Notes: generated from the sequence alone by a model not told the origin. Shown: positions 11,955 through 24,072, counted from the stretch's first letter. The stretch is 64,000 bases of DNA from Pomphorhynchus laevis (GCA_012934845.2 WNNJ02001499.1:1-64000); one strand, 5' to 3'. Made by a program: numbers and translations.

Positions 11955-12060
11955 TCATTGGTCTTTACGGCCTAAGGTCCAGTGGGATCTGAGCCCTCCA
12001 GCCAACCCAACACGCCGCTCTCCGACTGAACCACCCGGGGTCTTTTACCCCTCCCCCCGA
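11955..12060 (-). repeat. tRNA-like SINE head, degenerate
   Basis: On the minus strand, TGGTTCAGTCGGAGAGC resembles a tRNA A box and GGCTCAGATCC resembles a B box at normal tRNA spacing, but the acceptor stem does not close, so it is not a functional tRNA gene. A diverged relative lies at 18071-18150 in the opposite orientation, so the two bracket the LINE at 12469-18070. Confidence 0.55.
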
Positions 12061-12468
12061 AGAATCTAATCGAGGCGGACTATGCTCGGTAATCGCGAGA
12101 TGATGAAATTAAGAAACCTCAGTATTTGCTATGGGAAACACCTTCTCAAATTATACTATATTTTCTGATAATGCTAGCGAAACTGGCGAAGCATAAAAAT
12201 TAATTCACGTTTTGTTGATCCGGTTTGTATGTATCGTGTCAACGGTTTAAATAAGTCACGAATCATCACCATCACGTCACAAGCTATAGGTTTAATATAT
12301 GATTGCATATATCATGTTGTTTTCCAATTATTAAGTCACGACGCTGATTGACCTTAAGCTTCTATAGAGACCAAATAACCTGTTATTCCACAGCATATGC
12401 CAATGATAAATATTTCATAACGATTCAATTGTCGCTGATTGTAGTCAATTTTTCCTGCTAAATAAGGA

Positions 12469-13664
12469 ATGTCATTCAATAACTTCTCAACGAATTCTTC
12501 GTCACAACCAGGTATTTACTCCATTCAAGGAAGTGAGATAAGTACTGCTTTATTTTCTAACTCACATACTGAACTGGTGGAACTTCCCCCTGTGAAGAAA
12601 CTTCATAATCTGATTACCATCGAATTTTCGTCTCCCACGGAGAGACAAAAAATATTTAATGGTTTGTTTCCAAGTTTCACTGATTTACACAAAAATAGAG
12701 ATTTATTCAACTCGATTAAATATTATGAATATCGGGAAGAGTATCGTTTACCTTTGCACACATCGCTTCTGGGTACATAAATTACTTCAATAATAATCCC
12801 TCCCAGTTTGGTTTACTTACTTTTAAACCTATTCAAGCGTCAATCAAAATAACAAATATTCCTCCTGACCTTGACACAGAGACTTTCAAACTCTGGAAAA
12901 GATGTATCAGATAACAAAAATACATTTCTTAAATGGGAAAAATGGCTTTCCCCTACCGATTGCATTCTGTTCCACATCAGTGGATAATGCCGAGTGTATA
13001 TCAAGATCCGGCTGTAATCCATTTCTGGGCAACAACCTCAAATTTTCACTGGTAAGCACAGATGACCTGACCTACCCCCGCTGTAATACTGCCACAAGTG
13101 GGGACACTGGGGGGGGTCAGGTTGACACACCACTCAGTCCTGTGGGGTCTGTGGGTCAACAGATTCACAACACATGAAGGGGAAGTGCAACAACCCCCCC
13201 CACAATGCTCGAATTGTGGGGACGACCATGCGGCATGGTCTCGTAAATGCCGTCTCTTCAAAAACTATATGAAGAGACACTGCACTTTCTCGATTAACAC
13301 CACTTCCAACTTCGCAGATGCAAGCAAATTTAACATCACTGAAGCTAGCAAGAAGCTGTCCGACCTGGACATAATTCGTTTGATCGATGCGATAGGCCAA
13401 GCCTCATCTAAGAAAACGGAAGACTTGATTACAAATCTATTTAGCATGTTGTGTGGCACGCCACAGATCTCCACTACTACAGTCCCGGATTCAAAGAAAA
13501 AAAATGCCTCCGCTCATATCCAGCAGTCCATCCGCCTCTCCGAAAAAGGGAGATACTGGAAAGTGGTGGATAGTAACGGAAATGAAGATTATGTCCGTGG
13601 GCAAATGACTCCCTCTGAGGCTGGAAGTGGGAAGGGCAACCTTCCTGTCTGTGGTTTCGACTAG
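12469..13664 (+). pseudogene. LINE ORF1 (gag-like, zinc knuckle)
   Basis: The first reading frame (12469-12777) and a second one (13098-13661, another phase) read as one decayed ORF1. Between them is KITNIPPDLDTETFKLW, a segment typical of the RNA-binding part of I/Jockey-type ORF1 proteins. Downstream comes a zinc-knuckle-like CSNCGDDHAAWSRKC. ORF1 proteins coat LINE RNA. At least one frameshift and several stops break it. Base composition is clearly less AT-rich than the surroundings, as expected of an inserted element. Confidence 0.7.
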
Positions 13665-13919
13665 GGGGAGGGCTTCCCCACTCCGGTTCACTATCGCAAT
13701 TGGAAGTAATCGCAAACCGTTTTCACCATCTATCCTTTAGTGGAATTCGGGAGGTGATTTACTACTCGATTTATTCCTCAGCACATAGCATCCCACTTTA
13801 CTCCGTATATAACCCCTATTCACTCCTCTTCTTTTCAAGGTCTTTTAGCCCTAGTAAAGAGATCTTTAAGATCATCCCTCTAACTAAACTATTCTTGTCC
13901 AGTCCTATCTTGTCTAGCG

Positions 13920-14180
13920 ATTTCACTTTGTAAGAACGGTAAACGTATCAGTATAGCTAATGTCTATATTTGGCCAGGAGAAATTCACAAGAACCGTGAC
14001 CTCCTGGATCGTATATTAGGTAGCGGCAATGACATGGTGCTTGGGGATTTCAACGACAGAACTGGTCGATGGATTAATGCAGTACTCAGCAGAGCCAGGA
14101 ACAACTATCTTATACATAAACAACCATCCCCACCTTTCATTGTACTACAACTAGTTCACTCCTCGACATACTACTGTTTT
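13920..14180 (+). pseudogene. LINE ORF2 apurinic-type endonuclease fragment
   Basis: A frame from about 13935 reads NGKRISIANVYIWPG, then about 30 residues later MVLGDFNDRTGRW. These are the NVYxxPG and GDFN-x-R blocks of the APE-type endonuclease that nicks target DNA for non-LTR retrotransposons. It follows ORF1 in the correct order. The domain is incomplete and ends in degraded sequence (14180-14660). Confidence 0.7.
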
Positions 14181-15165
14181 ATAGAATGTGGTTGTTGAAA
14201 CCCATCTGTACTGAGCAGTCGCGCCAACAACTTACCACTTCGCACGACTTACTTCGTTGGCGGTTAGAGGAAGATACATTGCTTAGAAGGAGGTTCCACT
14301 TTGATCCAATCAGAGTGGCCTGCTTCCAGGCTGCTATCCAACTCTACCTGTTGTAGGTAATGCGAGTCTGACCCGATTTAATTCATACCTTTCTTCGCAA
14401 GCTACCGCGATACTTTCGACTACTTATAAAAGTCGTTTGTTTATACAGTCCCGGTCCAACAAAATTCAAGGTTCTAGCCGAAATGCTACACCTTCCTAAT
14501 CTGTCTGTTTCTGGTAAACAGGCTATCTCGAATGAATACTGAAGCACTAGATATAGATTTCAGATGAGTAGAGATAGGGCGAGCATTGCTTGTCTTAATC
14601 GTCTCCGTATTTATTTTGGAAGATATTCAAGAAAGAGAAGTTCGTCTGCTGAAAGGAGAAGACATTGGGTTGGATAGGTAGTATAGGCATTGCTAAAGTT
14701 TTGGAGAAGTCACTATTCCTACATAACTATGGAGCCGCTCAATATCCCCAACCAATCCCGTCTTGGGGTAACTTCAGGAGCAGAGATCCTGAAGTTATAT
14801 CTGTTACAGATATCAAACAGAAACATAATGGAAACAGAATGCAATTGTAAAAGTCTTAGTTTTGGTAAAATAAATGAACATATATGTAACCATAATCTAG
14901 AATTAATTGAAAATTGTGAATTAAGAAAGCTGCTATAAAAAGGGTATAAATATAGATTAAATAATAACAACGACAAAAATAAAATTTACAATTCGTTATA
15001 TAATAACTTAAATGATTACTTTAGTAAGCTAATTAATAGTGAAAGCTCGAATATATCTAAGATAAAAATTTGGAAAGATTATATATTTGATAAAATTAAA
15101 AATAAAATAAAAATAACAAACAATTATAAAAGGAAAGATAAAATTAATAAAGATATGTATAAATA

Positions 15166-16486
15166 ACTTACTAAATTAAAGGATAACTATATAATAACAA
15201 CTATTGATAAAGCAAGTAATAACTTTGTCTTCATAAGCAAAAAGCTTTATTATGATATACTAGTGAAAGAGGTTAATTCTAATGATTTAAATGTAAATCC
15301 AACATATGAACGTAGTGAGTTGAGTTTAGTAACAATTATTACAAGTCACTGTTCTATAATGGATAAAAAGGGTATAAAGGTTGAATCAGATAATAAAACT
15401 ATACCTATATTATATTGGAATCCAAAATTACATAAAAATCCAATAAAACCTAGATTCATATGTAGTGCGTTTAAATGTACTTTAAAATCACTTTCTGTCT
15501 ATATGAATAAAATACTTAAAGTAATTAAAACACACTTCAAAAAATATTGCAAGGTAATCGAAATTAATACTGGTATAAAACACTATTTCAGTATTAATTC
15601 CACAAAAGAATTTTTAGAACAGACAAAAAGAATAAATTTTCAAAATATAAATACATACGATTTTAGTACGCTTTACACAAATCTAGATTTAGTAGATATT
15701 AAAGAAGCGTTAGTAAAATTAATTAATCTTATATTCGGAGAAAAATATACGTATATATGTTATAATAATTTTAACGCCCATCTAACAAAAATAAAACCAT
15801 CAAGGAAATATAAATATATTGATAAAATTGAATTAATAGAATCCTTAAATATTTTGATAAATCAAAATTATTTAAAAGTAGGGACATCTATATTTAGACA
15901 AGTAAAAGGTGTTCCAATGGGAGGTAATAGTAGCCCAATTATAACTGACTTGTTTTTTAGCTTTATAGAATATGAATTTGTTCATAACTGTGTAAAAACT
16001 AAATCTAAACAATATAAATACATGAAATATATGGTTCGATACATTGATGATATATGTGTATTTAATTCTAATAATTTTTATTCAATTAGTGAGCACATTT
16101 ATCCAGAAAGCCTTATTCTTAACAAAACCAATATTAATGATAAAGAAGGTGTATATCTAGATATGAACATTAAATTAAGATTAACTAAAACTACTATAAA
16201 TTTATATCGTAAAGATGACATATTTAAATTTACAAGAAACATATTTTTGCATGAACATTCATGCATACCATATAATATAAAATATAATACATTAAATAAT
16301 GAAATTTTAAGAATTGCAACAATGTGTAATGATATTGGCTTTCTTCAAAATCATTTAAATAATTTAATAGATACATATCTTAAACTAGGTTACTATAAAA
16401 ATAACATCAAGCAGAAAATAGTAAAATATATAAATCAACACAATAATATAAAGAATAAATTTAAACTCTTAAGTGGCAAATTTTGA
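15166..16486 (+). CDS. PLE reverse transcriptase
   Basis: The frame is open from about 15166 to a stop at 16484-16486, about 440 codons. It starts with TTIDKASNNFVFISKK, the usual opening of a PLE RT. It then has LYWNPKLHKNPIKPRFIC (PKLHK box), YDFSTLYTNL, GVPMGGNSSPIITDLFF (primer-grip-side GG block) and MVRYIDDICVF, the catalytic Y-x-DD box. The C-terminus is Lys/Asn-rich, with no GIY-YIG nuclease after the RT; the stop is followed directly by the tail. The GTG at 15263 is only an in-frame codon, not a proven start. A few breaks upstream separate it from the linker, so the copy is probably inactive. Function: cDNA synthesis by target-primed reverse transcription. Confidence 0.85.
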
Positions 16487-16577
16487 TGGATGGATAATAA
16501 ATAATATACTTTGTATTAGGATAAGATACTAGATAGTTATTTCAGAGGAAATACATCATTAGCATGTATTTGGCCCC

Positions 16578-16648
16578 GCTGCTATGTTGGGTAGAGGAGT
16601 TAGGGGCCGAAACCTGATAGCATAGCAGTTCCTCCTGATGACCTCTAA
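16578..16648 (+). ncRNA. Hammerhead-like block in PLE tail
   Basis: The strand order is c-b-a. Strand c is GCUGCUAUGUUGGGU-A-GAGGAG, strand b is UUAGGGGCC-GAAAC-CUGAUAGCAUAGCAG and strand a is UUCCUC-CUGAUGA-CCUCUAA. Helix I GAGGAG/UUCCUC touches both the GUA triplet and CUGAUGA. Helix II would be UUAGGGG/CCUCUAA with two unpaired C. Helix III is ACC/GGU extended by a 10-bp hairpin. Copy T1 has GAGAAA/UUUCUC instead, a compensatory change in helix I. PLEs are known to carry hammerheads; this strand order is not the usual one. Confidence 0.5.
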
Positions 16649-17045
16649 TTCTTATCCTGATACAACATCTGTTATTTATTAGTCAATTCATAAAAATGAC
16701 GTTTATTTTAAATTTCAATTTTTCATTTTAACTTGATTTAAATTATAGAAAATCTAAAAACGATTATTAATTTTATTATTTAATTATTAAATTTTGATTT
16801 AGCATTATTATGTTTTGTTTATTTTATAATTATTTTCAATACGTAGACTCAGTTAGCTGATTTAATCCTTAACTCCTGGGGACCACTCCCGGGCACCTCT
16901 AAATTTGTCGCTCACTCCCTTCTCATGTTTGTCAGCTTTTGACAGCCCACCAGAGAAGAGAAGTGTCCATCACGATGCTTTTAGCCTCACCATCCGATAT
17001 AACCAACACAACATCAGGCGTAGAATATTTTTACAAAAGTGAAAA

Positions 17046-18020
17046 TTGATTTCATGTCCTAAAGACCTGCGGCCTATCTTGATTCAAAATTCCCTTATCT
17101 CCATCTACGAAAAAGCGCTTGCGCATAGAATCCGCGTCCACTTAAGTAGGCGTAATTTAATCCCGCCGAGTTTTCATGGGTTGGTCAAAGGTCGCTCGTT
17201 CCATTCAGCAATTGGTGAAGTGCACCAGTTTTGTAAAGATAACAGTCATTAGCTTGTTGTGGCTGTTTTTTTCTTGACTTTTCTGCTACATTTGACCGCA
17301 TCTCCATTCCCTTCGTTATCTCCTCTCTCAGGTATCTCATGTTGCCTGTGAGCATTGTGAACATTGTGGAAATCTTGCTGTACACCAAGCGGTTCTTATA
17401 TGAAGACGGCCCTGATGCACGTCAGTTCTACCCTATTACAGGTGTGCCTCAAGGCTCCCCTCTTTCTCCTATCCTGAACTTTGCTGCCTCCATTGTTCTA
17501 ATCAATGCATTTAAACGTGATCAACATCTTGTGGTATATGCTGATGATACCGCATCCCTGTTTTCTGGACGCAGGTGCAAAGATGTAGTCTCGGACATCA
17601 GCCGTTTCTTTTTAAGATTAAAAGATCAGTTACCCTCATCCAATCTCGTTTTAAACTCCGAAAAATCTCACGTGATCGTCTTTAATGGCGCCTCTGCAAC
17701 CAAAAAGAAGCTTAAGAGGTCAAAACTCTCTACACTCTCCGCCATCTTGCAGCCTCAACCACTCCCTACCTTCACGAGTCTAGTAAAATATCTGGGGTTC
17801 ACTGTTACAGTGAACTGGTAATCGAAATCTGACCTAGATAGACTTAAACGTATCCTAAAGAGGGCTAGGTGGGCTCTTAAACGGGCGCAGCATCTGTCAT
17901 TGAATTGGAAAACCCAAGTGCGCCTCTGTGGTACTTCGGCTATCTCGGGATTAGTCTTCTTTTCGAGAGCGAGGACGTCCCCCAGAGCAAAGACTAAGGT
18001 TTCTCAAGCTCATCGTCTCT
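17046..18020 (+). pseudogene. LINE ORF2 reverse transcriptase, decayed
   Basis: Two frames carry the RT. 17046-17249 has ALAHRIRVHLSRRNLIPPSFHG, and 17339-17818 has GVPQGSPLSPILNF followed by VVYADDTASLFSG, the catalytic YADD box, and a thumb segment VKYLGFTV. Remnants of the thumb continue to about 18020. This is the right-hand half of the same I/Jockey-like LINE whose ORF1 and endonuclease lie at 12469-14180. It is broken by frameshifts and by the PLE insertion. Confidence 0.8.
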
Positions 18021-18070
18021 AGATTACCTACCATAGTCCGTCTCGACAGGATTCTTAGGGGTTTGAGAGA

Positions 18071-18150
18071 CCCCGAATGCTTCAGGCGGAAGGCGGCGCG
18101 CTGGTGCAGCCGGGGTTTAGATCCCTCTGGACCTGAAGCTGTAGAGTTGT
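18071..18150 (+). repeat. tRNA-like sequence at LINE 3' end
   Basis: CCCCGAATGCTTCAGGCGGAAGGCGGCG... through GGGTTTAGATCCCTCTGG aligns by eye with the minus-strand tRNA-like stretch at 11955-12060. It has a B-box-like GGTTTAGATCC. Degenerate; not a tRNA gene. Confidence 0.45.
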
Positions 18151-18156
18151 AATGAA

Positions 18157-18199
18157 GACGGAATGGAAAATCTATTATTATAGATTTTTCATTCCACGT
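18157..18199. other. Strong hairpin
   Basis: GGAATGGAAAATCTA (18160-18174) and TAGATTTTTCATTCC (18181-18195) form a nearly perfect 15-bp stem with a 6-bp loop just after the LINE end. It might be the end of an inserted palindrome. It has no terminator role that I can support. Confidence 0.6.
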
Positions 18200-18394
18200 C
18201 GTATTATCCTAATATTAAGTGCAGCTAAACGCTTTTCCCTTAACATGCTTTATTAAATTATGACTCTGAAGATTTTTTAAATTCAAAGTTATTACTTTGT
18301 CGTGTTTTGACATGACTCAGTATATTTTCTGCTTATTTGTAGAAAGTAAATTAATGAACTCAATTTAACCATCCATTATAACATCTAATATGTT

Positions 18395-19040
18395 AAATTT
18401 GATAGTTCCAAATATATTATGGCTCTCAATTCTATTTGACATAAAAAATGCCAAAATTATCCAAAATAAAATATTGGAAATTGTTAACTCTTTTAATTTA
18501 GATTATTTAATTCTAATTTTAGACATACTGTTTTATTTAATCACTCAATTCTATTTGGCATACTATTTTATTTCATGAGTCAAATCCATTTGGCTTAAAA
18601 AATGCCAAAATTATTCAAAATTTAAAAATGTCAAAATTATTCAAAATAAAATATTGGAAATTGTTAACTCTTTTGATTTAGATTATTTAATTCTAATTTT
18701 AGACATACTGTTTTATTTAATCACTCAATTCTATTTAGCATACTATTTTATTTCGTGAGTCAAATCCATTTGGCTTTAAAAATGCCAAAATTATTCAAAA
18801 TTTAAAAATGTCAAAATTATTCAAAATAAAATATTGGAAATTGTTAACTCTTTTGATTTAGATTATTTAATTCTAATTTTAGAATACTGTTTTATTTAAT
18901 CACTCAATTCTATTTAGCATACTATTTTATTCCGTGAGTCAAATCCATTTGGCTTTAAAAATGCCAAAATTATTCAAAATTAAATATCGGAAGTTGTTAA
19001 CTCTTCTCATTTAGATTATTTAATCCTAATTTTAGTTAAG
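18395..19040. repeat. 180-bp tandem satellite, about 3.5 copies
   Basis: The marker TTGTTAACTCTTTT occurs at about 18481, 18661 and 18841 (spacing 180) and, in a shorter last copy, at 18994. Units contain TTTGGCTT(T)AAAAATGCC and AATGCCAAAATTATTCAAAAT subrepeats. Very AT-rich and non-coding. Confidence 0.9.
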
Positions 19041-19914
19041 CATTTCAGCTATTAACTGTTTGAGAATTGTCAATAACAGAAACTGAAATATTTGGGTCGT
19101 GCAGAATTTTGTTGTCATTAACAAATGCCAATTAATTACTGTAAATTTTATATTACCCGCATGGTGTAGCATAATTCCAACATCGAACACTGTTAAAATC
19201 ATGTGATTTAAACAGTTTTTCTGTTGTGGTTCTTTCGCCTTCGGACAATTAGCGAAAAGAAAAAAATTTATTCTGACTTTAATTAGGCCAAACGATTAGC
19301 TATTGCTAAAAGAGTTATGCATAAGATAGCCATGATAACTAGTTTTAAATATAGGACGTAGTATACAATCAAACAGCTGTCAACAATCACGAGGTAATAT
19401 TTTTGTCTTTATGTAAATATATTCTAGTCTACATCTAATTTTCATTGCTAATTAGCACGGTCCATAAGCAAGCATATGTAACATTGACGAGTGTTCAAGT
19501 CGTTCCAGATTTCCGCATTGATGTCAATTGATAATCAATAAATTAAAGCTACTTATTTTATATATTGCTTAGATACATTCGAATTATATTCAAATATTAC
19601 ATAATATTCGTAATATATTCTAATTATTATATTATTCGTAATATATTACGAATTAAAATATGATAAAAACCATTAATAATGAATCCGATTTGTTTGTAAA
19701 TATTTAAACGTATACGATGTCACAGTTAAAGTACTGTTTGAGTAATAGTTTTATAAATAAATTAAAATTCATCTATATTTATAGCATATTTGAATTTATC
19801 AATTAAAATTGTATTTAATATACTATAAATAATATATATTATTTTCAAGAATATATATTGAATTACAAATTTATAAATTTACAAGTTCACAGGTTAATAA
19901 TAACTTGTTAGTAG
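19041..19914. other. AT-rich spacer, nothing recognised
   Basis: No coding region, RNA gene or shared repeat is seen here apart from simple AT runs. Confidence 0.5.
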
Positions 19915-21060
19915 AACAAATCAGATAACTGAGTCTACGTATTTTATACTTTATATAAATAAAAATAAATATTACTAATAAATAATTATACAAGTTAAAA
20001 TTTAAAATTAAAGTTTAAAATAAAAGTCAATATTTATGAATTGACTAATGCTTTCGAATAAAGAGAATAGGTCATCATTATATAGGATTTTATATAATTT
20101 ATATCAAGTTAAAATTAAATAATAATATTTTGTTAATTTATGGATTTTACTAATTTCTGTTTGATGTTATTTTTATAGTAACCTAGTTTAAAATATGTAT
20201 CTATTAAATTATTTAAATGATTTTGAAGAAAACCAATATCGTTACAAATTGTTGCAATTCTATAAAATGCATGCTAGAATAATGAATGCTATAATACTCA
20301 GCATTGCAGGGGCCCAAATACATGCTAATGACACATTTCCTCTTCTGAAATTTGATTATCTAGTATCTTATTCCAATTCAAAATATATTATTTATTATCC
20401 ATTGATTTTTTGCTTAATAGTTTAAATTTATTTTTAACATTATTGTATTGATTTATATATTTTACTATTTGCTGTTTGATGGTATTTTTATAGTAACCTA
20501 GTTTAAAATATGTATCTATTAAATTATTATAATGATTTTGAAGAAAACCAATATCGTGTTATCTTGTTTATATCTTTCAAAATTTAATAATTAAACAATA
20601 AAATAAATAATTGTTTTTAGATTTTCTATAATTTATATCAAGTTAAAAATTTGAAATTTAAAATAAACGTCATTTTTATGAATTGACTAATAAATAACAG
20701 ACGTCGTATCAGTATAAGAATTAGAGGTCATCAGGAGGAACTGCTATGCTATCAGGTTTCGGCCCCTAACTCCTCTACCCAACATAGCAGCGGGGCCAAA
20801 TACATGCTAATAATGTGTTTCCTCTGATAAAACTATCTAGTATCTTATTCTAATGCAAAGTATATTATTTATTATCCATCCATAAAAATTTGCCACTTAA
20901 GAGTTTAAATTTATTCTTTATATTATTGTGTTGATTTATATATTTTACTATTTTCTGTTTGATGGTATTTTTATAGTAACCTAGTTTAAAATATGTATCT
21001 ATTAAATTATTATAATGATTTTGAAGAAAACCAATATCGTGTTATCTTGTTTATATCTTT
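19915..21060 (-). mobile_element. Tandem run of three PLE 3' ends
   Basis: Read on the minus strand, the RT C-terminus (DIGFLQNH-NNLIDTYFKLGYYKN) followed by tail sequence appears three times head to tail: RT end at about 20900-21056 with tail 20640-20895; RT end at about 20430-20556 with tail to about 20255; RT end at about 20165-20245 with tail to 19915 (terminal AGTCTACGTATTTTA in + orientation). The first tail is almost identical to that of the PLE at 16487-16862, so it is recent. Head-to-tail arrays are typical of PLEs. Confidence 0.8.
20718..20800 (-). ncRNA. Hammerhead-like block in PLE tail (copy T4)
   Basis: Identical in its key parts to 16578-16648: GGGUA-GAGGAG, GGGGCC-GAAAC and UUCCUC-CUGAUGA-CCUCUAA on the minus strand. 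Confidence 0.45.
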
Positions 21061-22531
21061 TAAAGATAGATAATACCATTGCATATTATAGTTATATTAT
21101 TAACATTAGCCATAGATAATTATTATGATCATTCGAAATTTTTTATTCTTTAAATTTTTATTTTTAATTTTTATTTTATCTTCGTTTTCCAGTCAACTTT
21201 TTAAGAAATTCGTAACTAATTATTGTCAAAAGGAAATATTTATTTTTCTATTGTTTCTGCTGTTAGTACTTAATAAATAGTGATTTAAAACAGAATTACA
21301 GCTTATTACTAATAAACGAATTAGTGATAAATTTGTTATAAACGTTATTTATCATTTTAGGTTTTACCGATTTAAATTACATCTTTACATATGTAAAGAT
21401 GGTTTCACATTTTTTGTTTATTTCAGCCTAGGAAATTGTTATGTTTTTCTTGATTTCTATGGCTGATTTGTTTTGCTATAATATTTAATGTTAAAGCCAT
21501 AATTGTTATTTTTTACAGGTCGAAAATTCAAAAGTTCAATTATTGCATTATCGACAACTTTTGCATATTAACGTATAAAATATAATTTAAATTAAAAGAT
21601 ATATTTTCAAGGATATAATTTATTATCCTCAAAAATTATGATAATTATTATGATAATTATTTATTTTTATCGTGAATTAAAATATTTTAGACTCTATCAT
21701 TATTTTAAATCGATGAAAGTAGACAGAACTTAATATGCTAAGAATGACAATATTTTTTTATCGAATTTAACTGGAAATTTTATCGTTATCATTTTAATGG
21801 CACAATATAAAATGTGAATTAGTCGATTAGTTGCTGCAGCAATAATGGTAAAGTACTGCCAAAAATTATTCTCATCAAAATATTGATGGGAAATAACTAG
21901 TGCACACGTTACCTACATTTATCCTCTAGAAACGAGGATTAAATTAAGAACGCAATCAATGATACATACGACCCATTTTCGCGATAAAGTTAATTCAAAT
22001 GAATCAAAAGTAAATTATTTTAATTTTATTGTTTTAAACATTCAATTTTTGGTAGAATTGTAAAATTCTGTACAATACCTAGTGATCACGTAAAATATAT
22101 AGGTATTTGTGAATACATGAATCGATATATTAAATATTATATCATCATAATATTAATATATTTAATATATTAATATCTAAAATATTATAATTTGAGATAA
22201 TATAATATTTCAAAATATTTTCAAATTAAAATATTCATTAGAATTTATTCATTAGAATAAATCAAAATATTTGACAATTAGAGCTATTAAATCAATTTAA
22301 TTATTCAATTTAATTCAATTTAATTATGATACGATTATAATTATAAAAGTTAAACTTAAAGATAAAGATTGAAGTTAATTTTTACTTATTTTTTATATTA
22401 AAAAACAAATACAAAATTATAAAAATTCACAAGTGAAAAATATTCTAAATAGCGCACACGTTATAGAACCGCAATGCATTTTTTAAAACCGTCATTTACC
22501 TTTTAATTTAATTATGTTATTTAAAAAATCT
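21061..22531. other. AT-rich spacer
   Basis: No gene is seen. A short block around GCGCACACGTTATAGAACCGCAATGC (22454-22479) recurs near 23178 and, in part, near 25245, marking a low-copy dispersed repeat. Confidence 0.5.
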
Positions 22532-22770
22532 GCTACACGTACATATTCCCTCAGCCAACTTCGGCCGTCGATCTCTACATATCGCTGCTCCTCTACTTTT
22601 GAATTCCCTACCTGATCACCGGCGATCTTTATCCTCACTCCCATTTTTCAAAAAGCAACTACAATCGATGCTACTAAGCGAGTAACTTTTTTCAATATGT
22701 TTCGCTTTGTGGGCTTGTAAGCACACAGTCTGTGTGCATTTGCCCCAAACAAAGCTTTAAAATAAATTAT
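22532..22770 (+). pseudogene. LINE 3' end (CR1-like RT C-terminus)
   Basis: One frame reads VHIPSANFGRRSLHIAAPL, then LLNSLPDHRRSLSSLPFFKK. This is the conserved tail of CR1/Jockey-group RTs, in which an aromatic block, N-x-LP and F-K-x-x-L occur. It is followed by a short 3' UTR ending in AT-rich sequence. The element is heavily 5'-truncated (about 50 codons left). Its GC content contrasts sharply with the flanks. Confidence 0.65.
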
Positions 22771-24072
22771 AATAATTATTATAATATATTATTTAATTTT
22801 TTTGGTGTATGGAATTATTGTTATAAGCTTAGGCATTAACTAGATAATTTTGAAAGAAATTGTATGAATTATAACTAATTTATATAATATATAATAATTA
22901 TTAATAAAATATAATTATTAAATGTAATTATTTATATTATAACATTTATTAATCATAATAAATATATTTTTAATTTAATTATGTTTTTTAAAATTGTATT
23001 TACTAACAAATATTTTAATTTTAATAAAGATAATAATCACTATGTGATTATTATCTATAATTTAGTGGGCTCAAAATTCGAACCCACTTATTTGGTTATT
23101 ATCTACATTGGAATTCCATTATTTAGATATTATAATTGTACTATAACCCCCAAACCTTGTAAGGTTATAGTAAACATTATATAGAAACGCAATGCATTTT
23201 TTAAATCCGTCATTTTCCTTCAGACGAATATTTTTAAATGATGCGATAAACTCTAATGACAGCTTAGTGGTAATCCTTTTTATTGATCTTCGTATTTATT
23301 GCATATGTGCTGAATCTACATATTTCGTAACTCAAAAAATGTATTAGAATTGGCTCAGTTTTCAGTACTAAACAAATGTCTATGTAAATTAAATATTTGA
23401 CGAGCGTTTTATAATTATTGTAAAATTCTGAAGGCCATGTTTATAATTTCGAGTAAAAATAAATTAAATTTATATAAAAAGATATTTTTTAGTTGTATTA
23501 TATTGGCCGAAACAAAAAAAATCACTTTCGTACATCTAAATTATTTCCGTACAACAGGTGTTTCTTATTTGTATGATTAAAACCGTTTTGCAAATGAACT
23601 ATATCTGCCAATCTTTCTACAATTAAAGATTCACTATATTAGTTACCTGGTATTTTGAAAGCAATATTCTTTCATCTTAGAGCTTCGGAAAATAATGATA
23701 TTTTAAATATATCATTTTTCTACTTCAATGCATTTGTTCTTTACTTGACGCAGTTCACGGAGCAACAACAGAATCCCTAGTACATGTGCAAATAATTCTT
23801 GTAATAGATAATATTATGATAATGTATATAAAAATGAAGCGCCTGCTCAACTTATATATATTTAGACAGGACTTTGAAGATCATAGCAACTGATAACAAA
23901 CCTTTTTCCTTAGAAAACAGTAAGTTTGCTTTTCACTTCTTGGTAATTAAATTCACTTAACAATAAGCACATAAGCTTTGAATTGCGCACTGTTTTTTCG
24001 CCAATGATTAAAACATCAAAACGATTTATTTTTTTTAAGACAATCAAAAAAAGCAGGACTTCCAAAACAATT
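22771..24072. other. AT-rich spacer with hairpins
   Basis: Palindrome GATAATAATCAC/GTGATTATTATC lies at about 23028-23056, and GTGGG/CCCAC encloses a TTCGA loop at about 23065-23087. No gene is supported. The small frame at 22981-23184 crosses both hairpins and is probably chance. Confidence 0.5.

Larger units (their letters stand above)
14811..16862 (+). mobile_element. PLE inserted into the LINE
   Basis: The insertion starts in the linker at ETECNCKSLSF (CxC motif), continues through the full RT and ends with the family tail at TACGTAGACTCAGTTAGCTGAT (about 16862). LINE endonuclease sequence lies on the left and LINE RT on the right, so the PLE landed inside ORF2. The endonuclease half is missing, consistent with 5' truncation. 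It is the best RT copy in the window and the reference for all other PLE pieces. Confidence 0.8.

Noticed and set aside
11955-12060. Functional tRNA gene
   Set aside because: Box-like motifs are present but the acceptor stem does not close.
13046-13715. Minus-strand frames over the LINE ORF1
   Set aside because: Antisense shadows of the zinc-knuckle ORF1.
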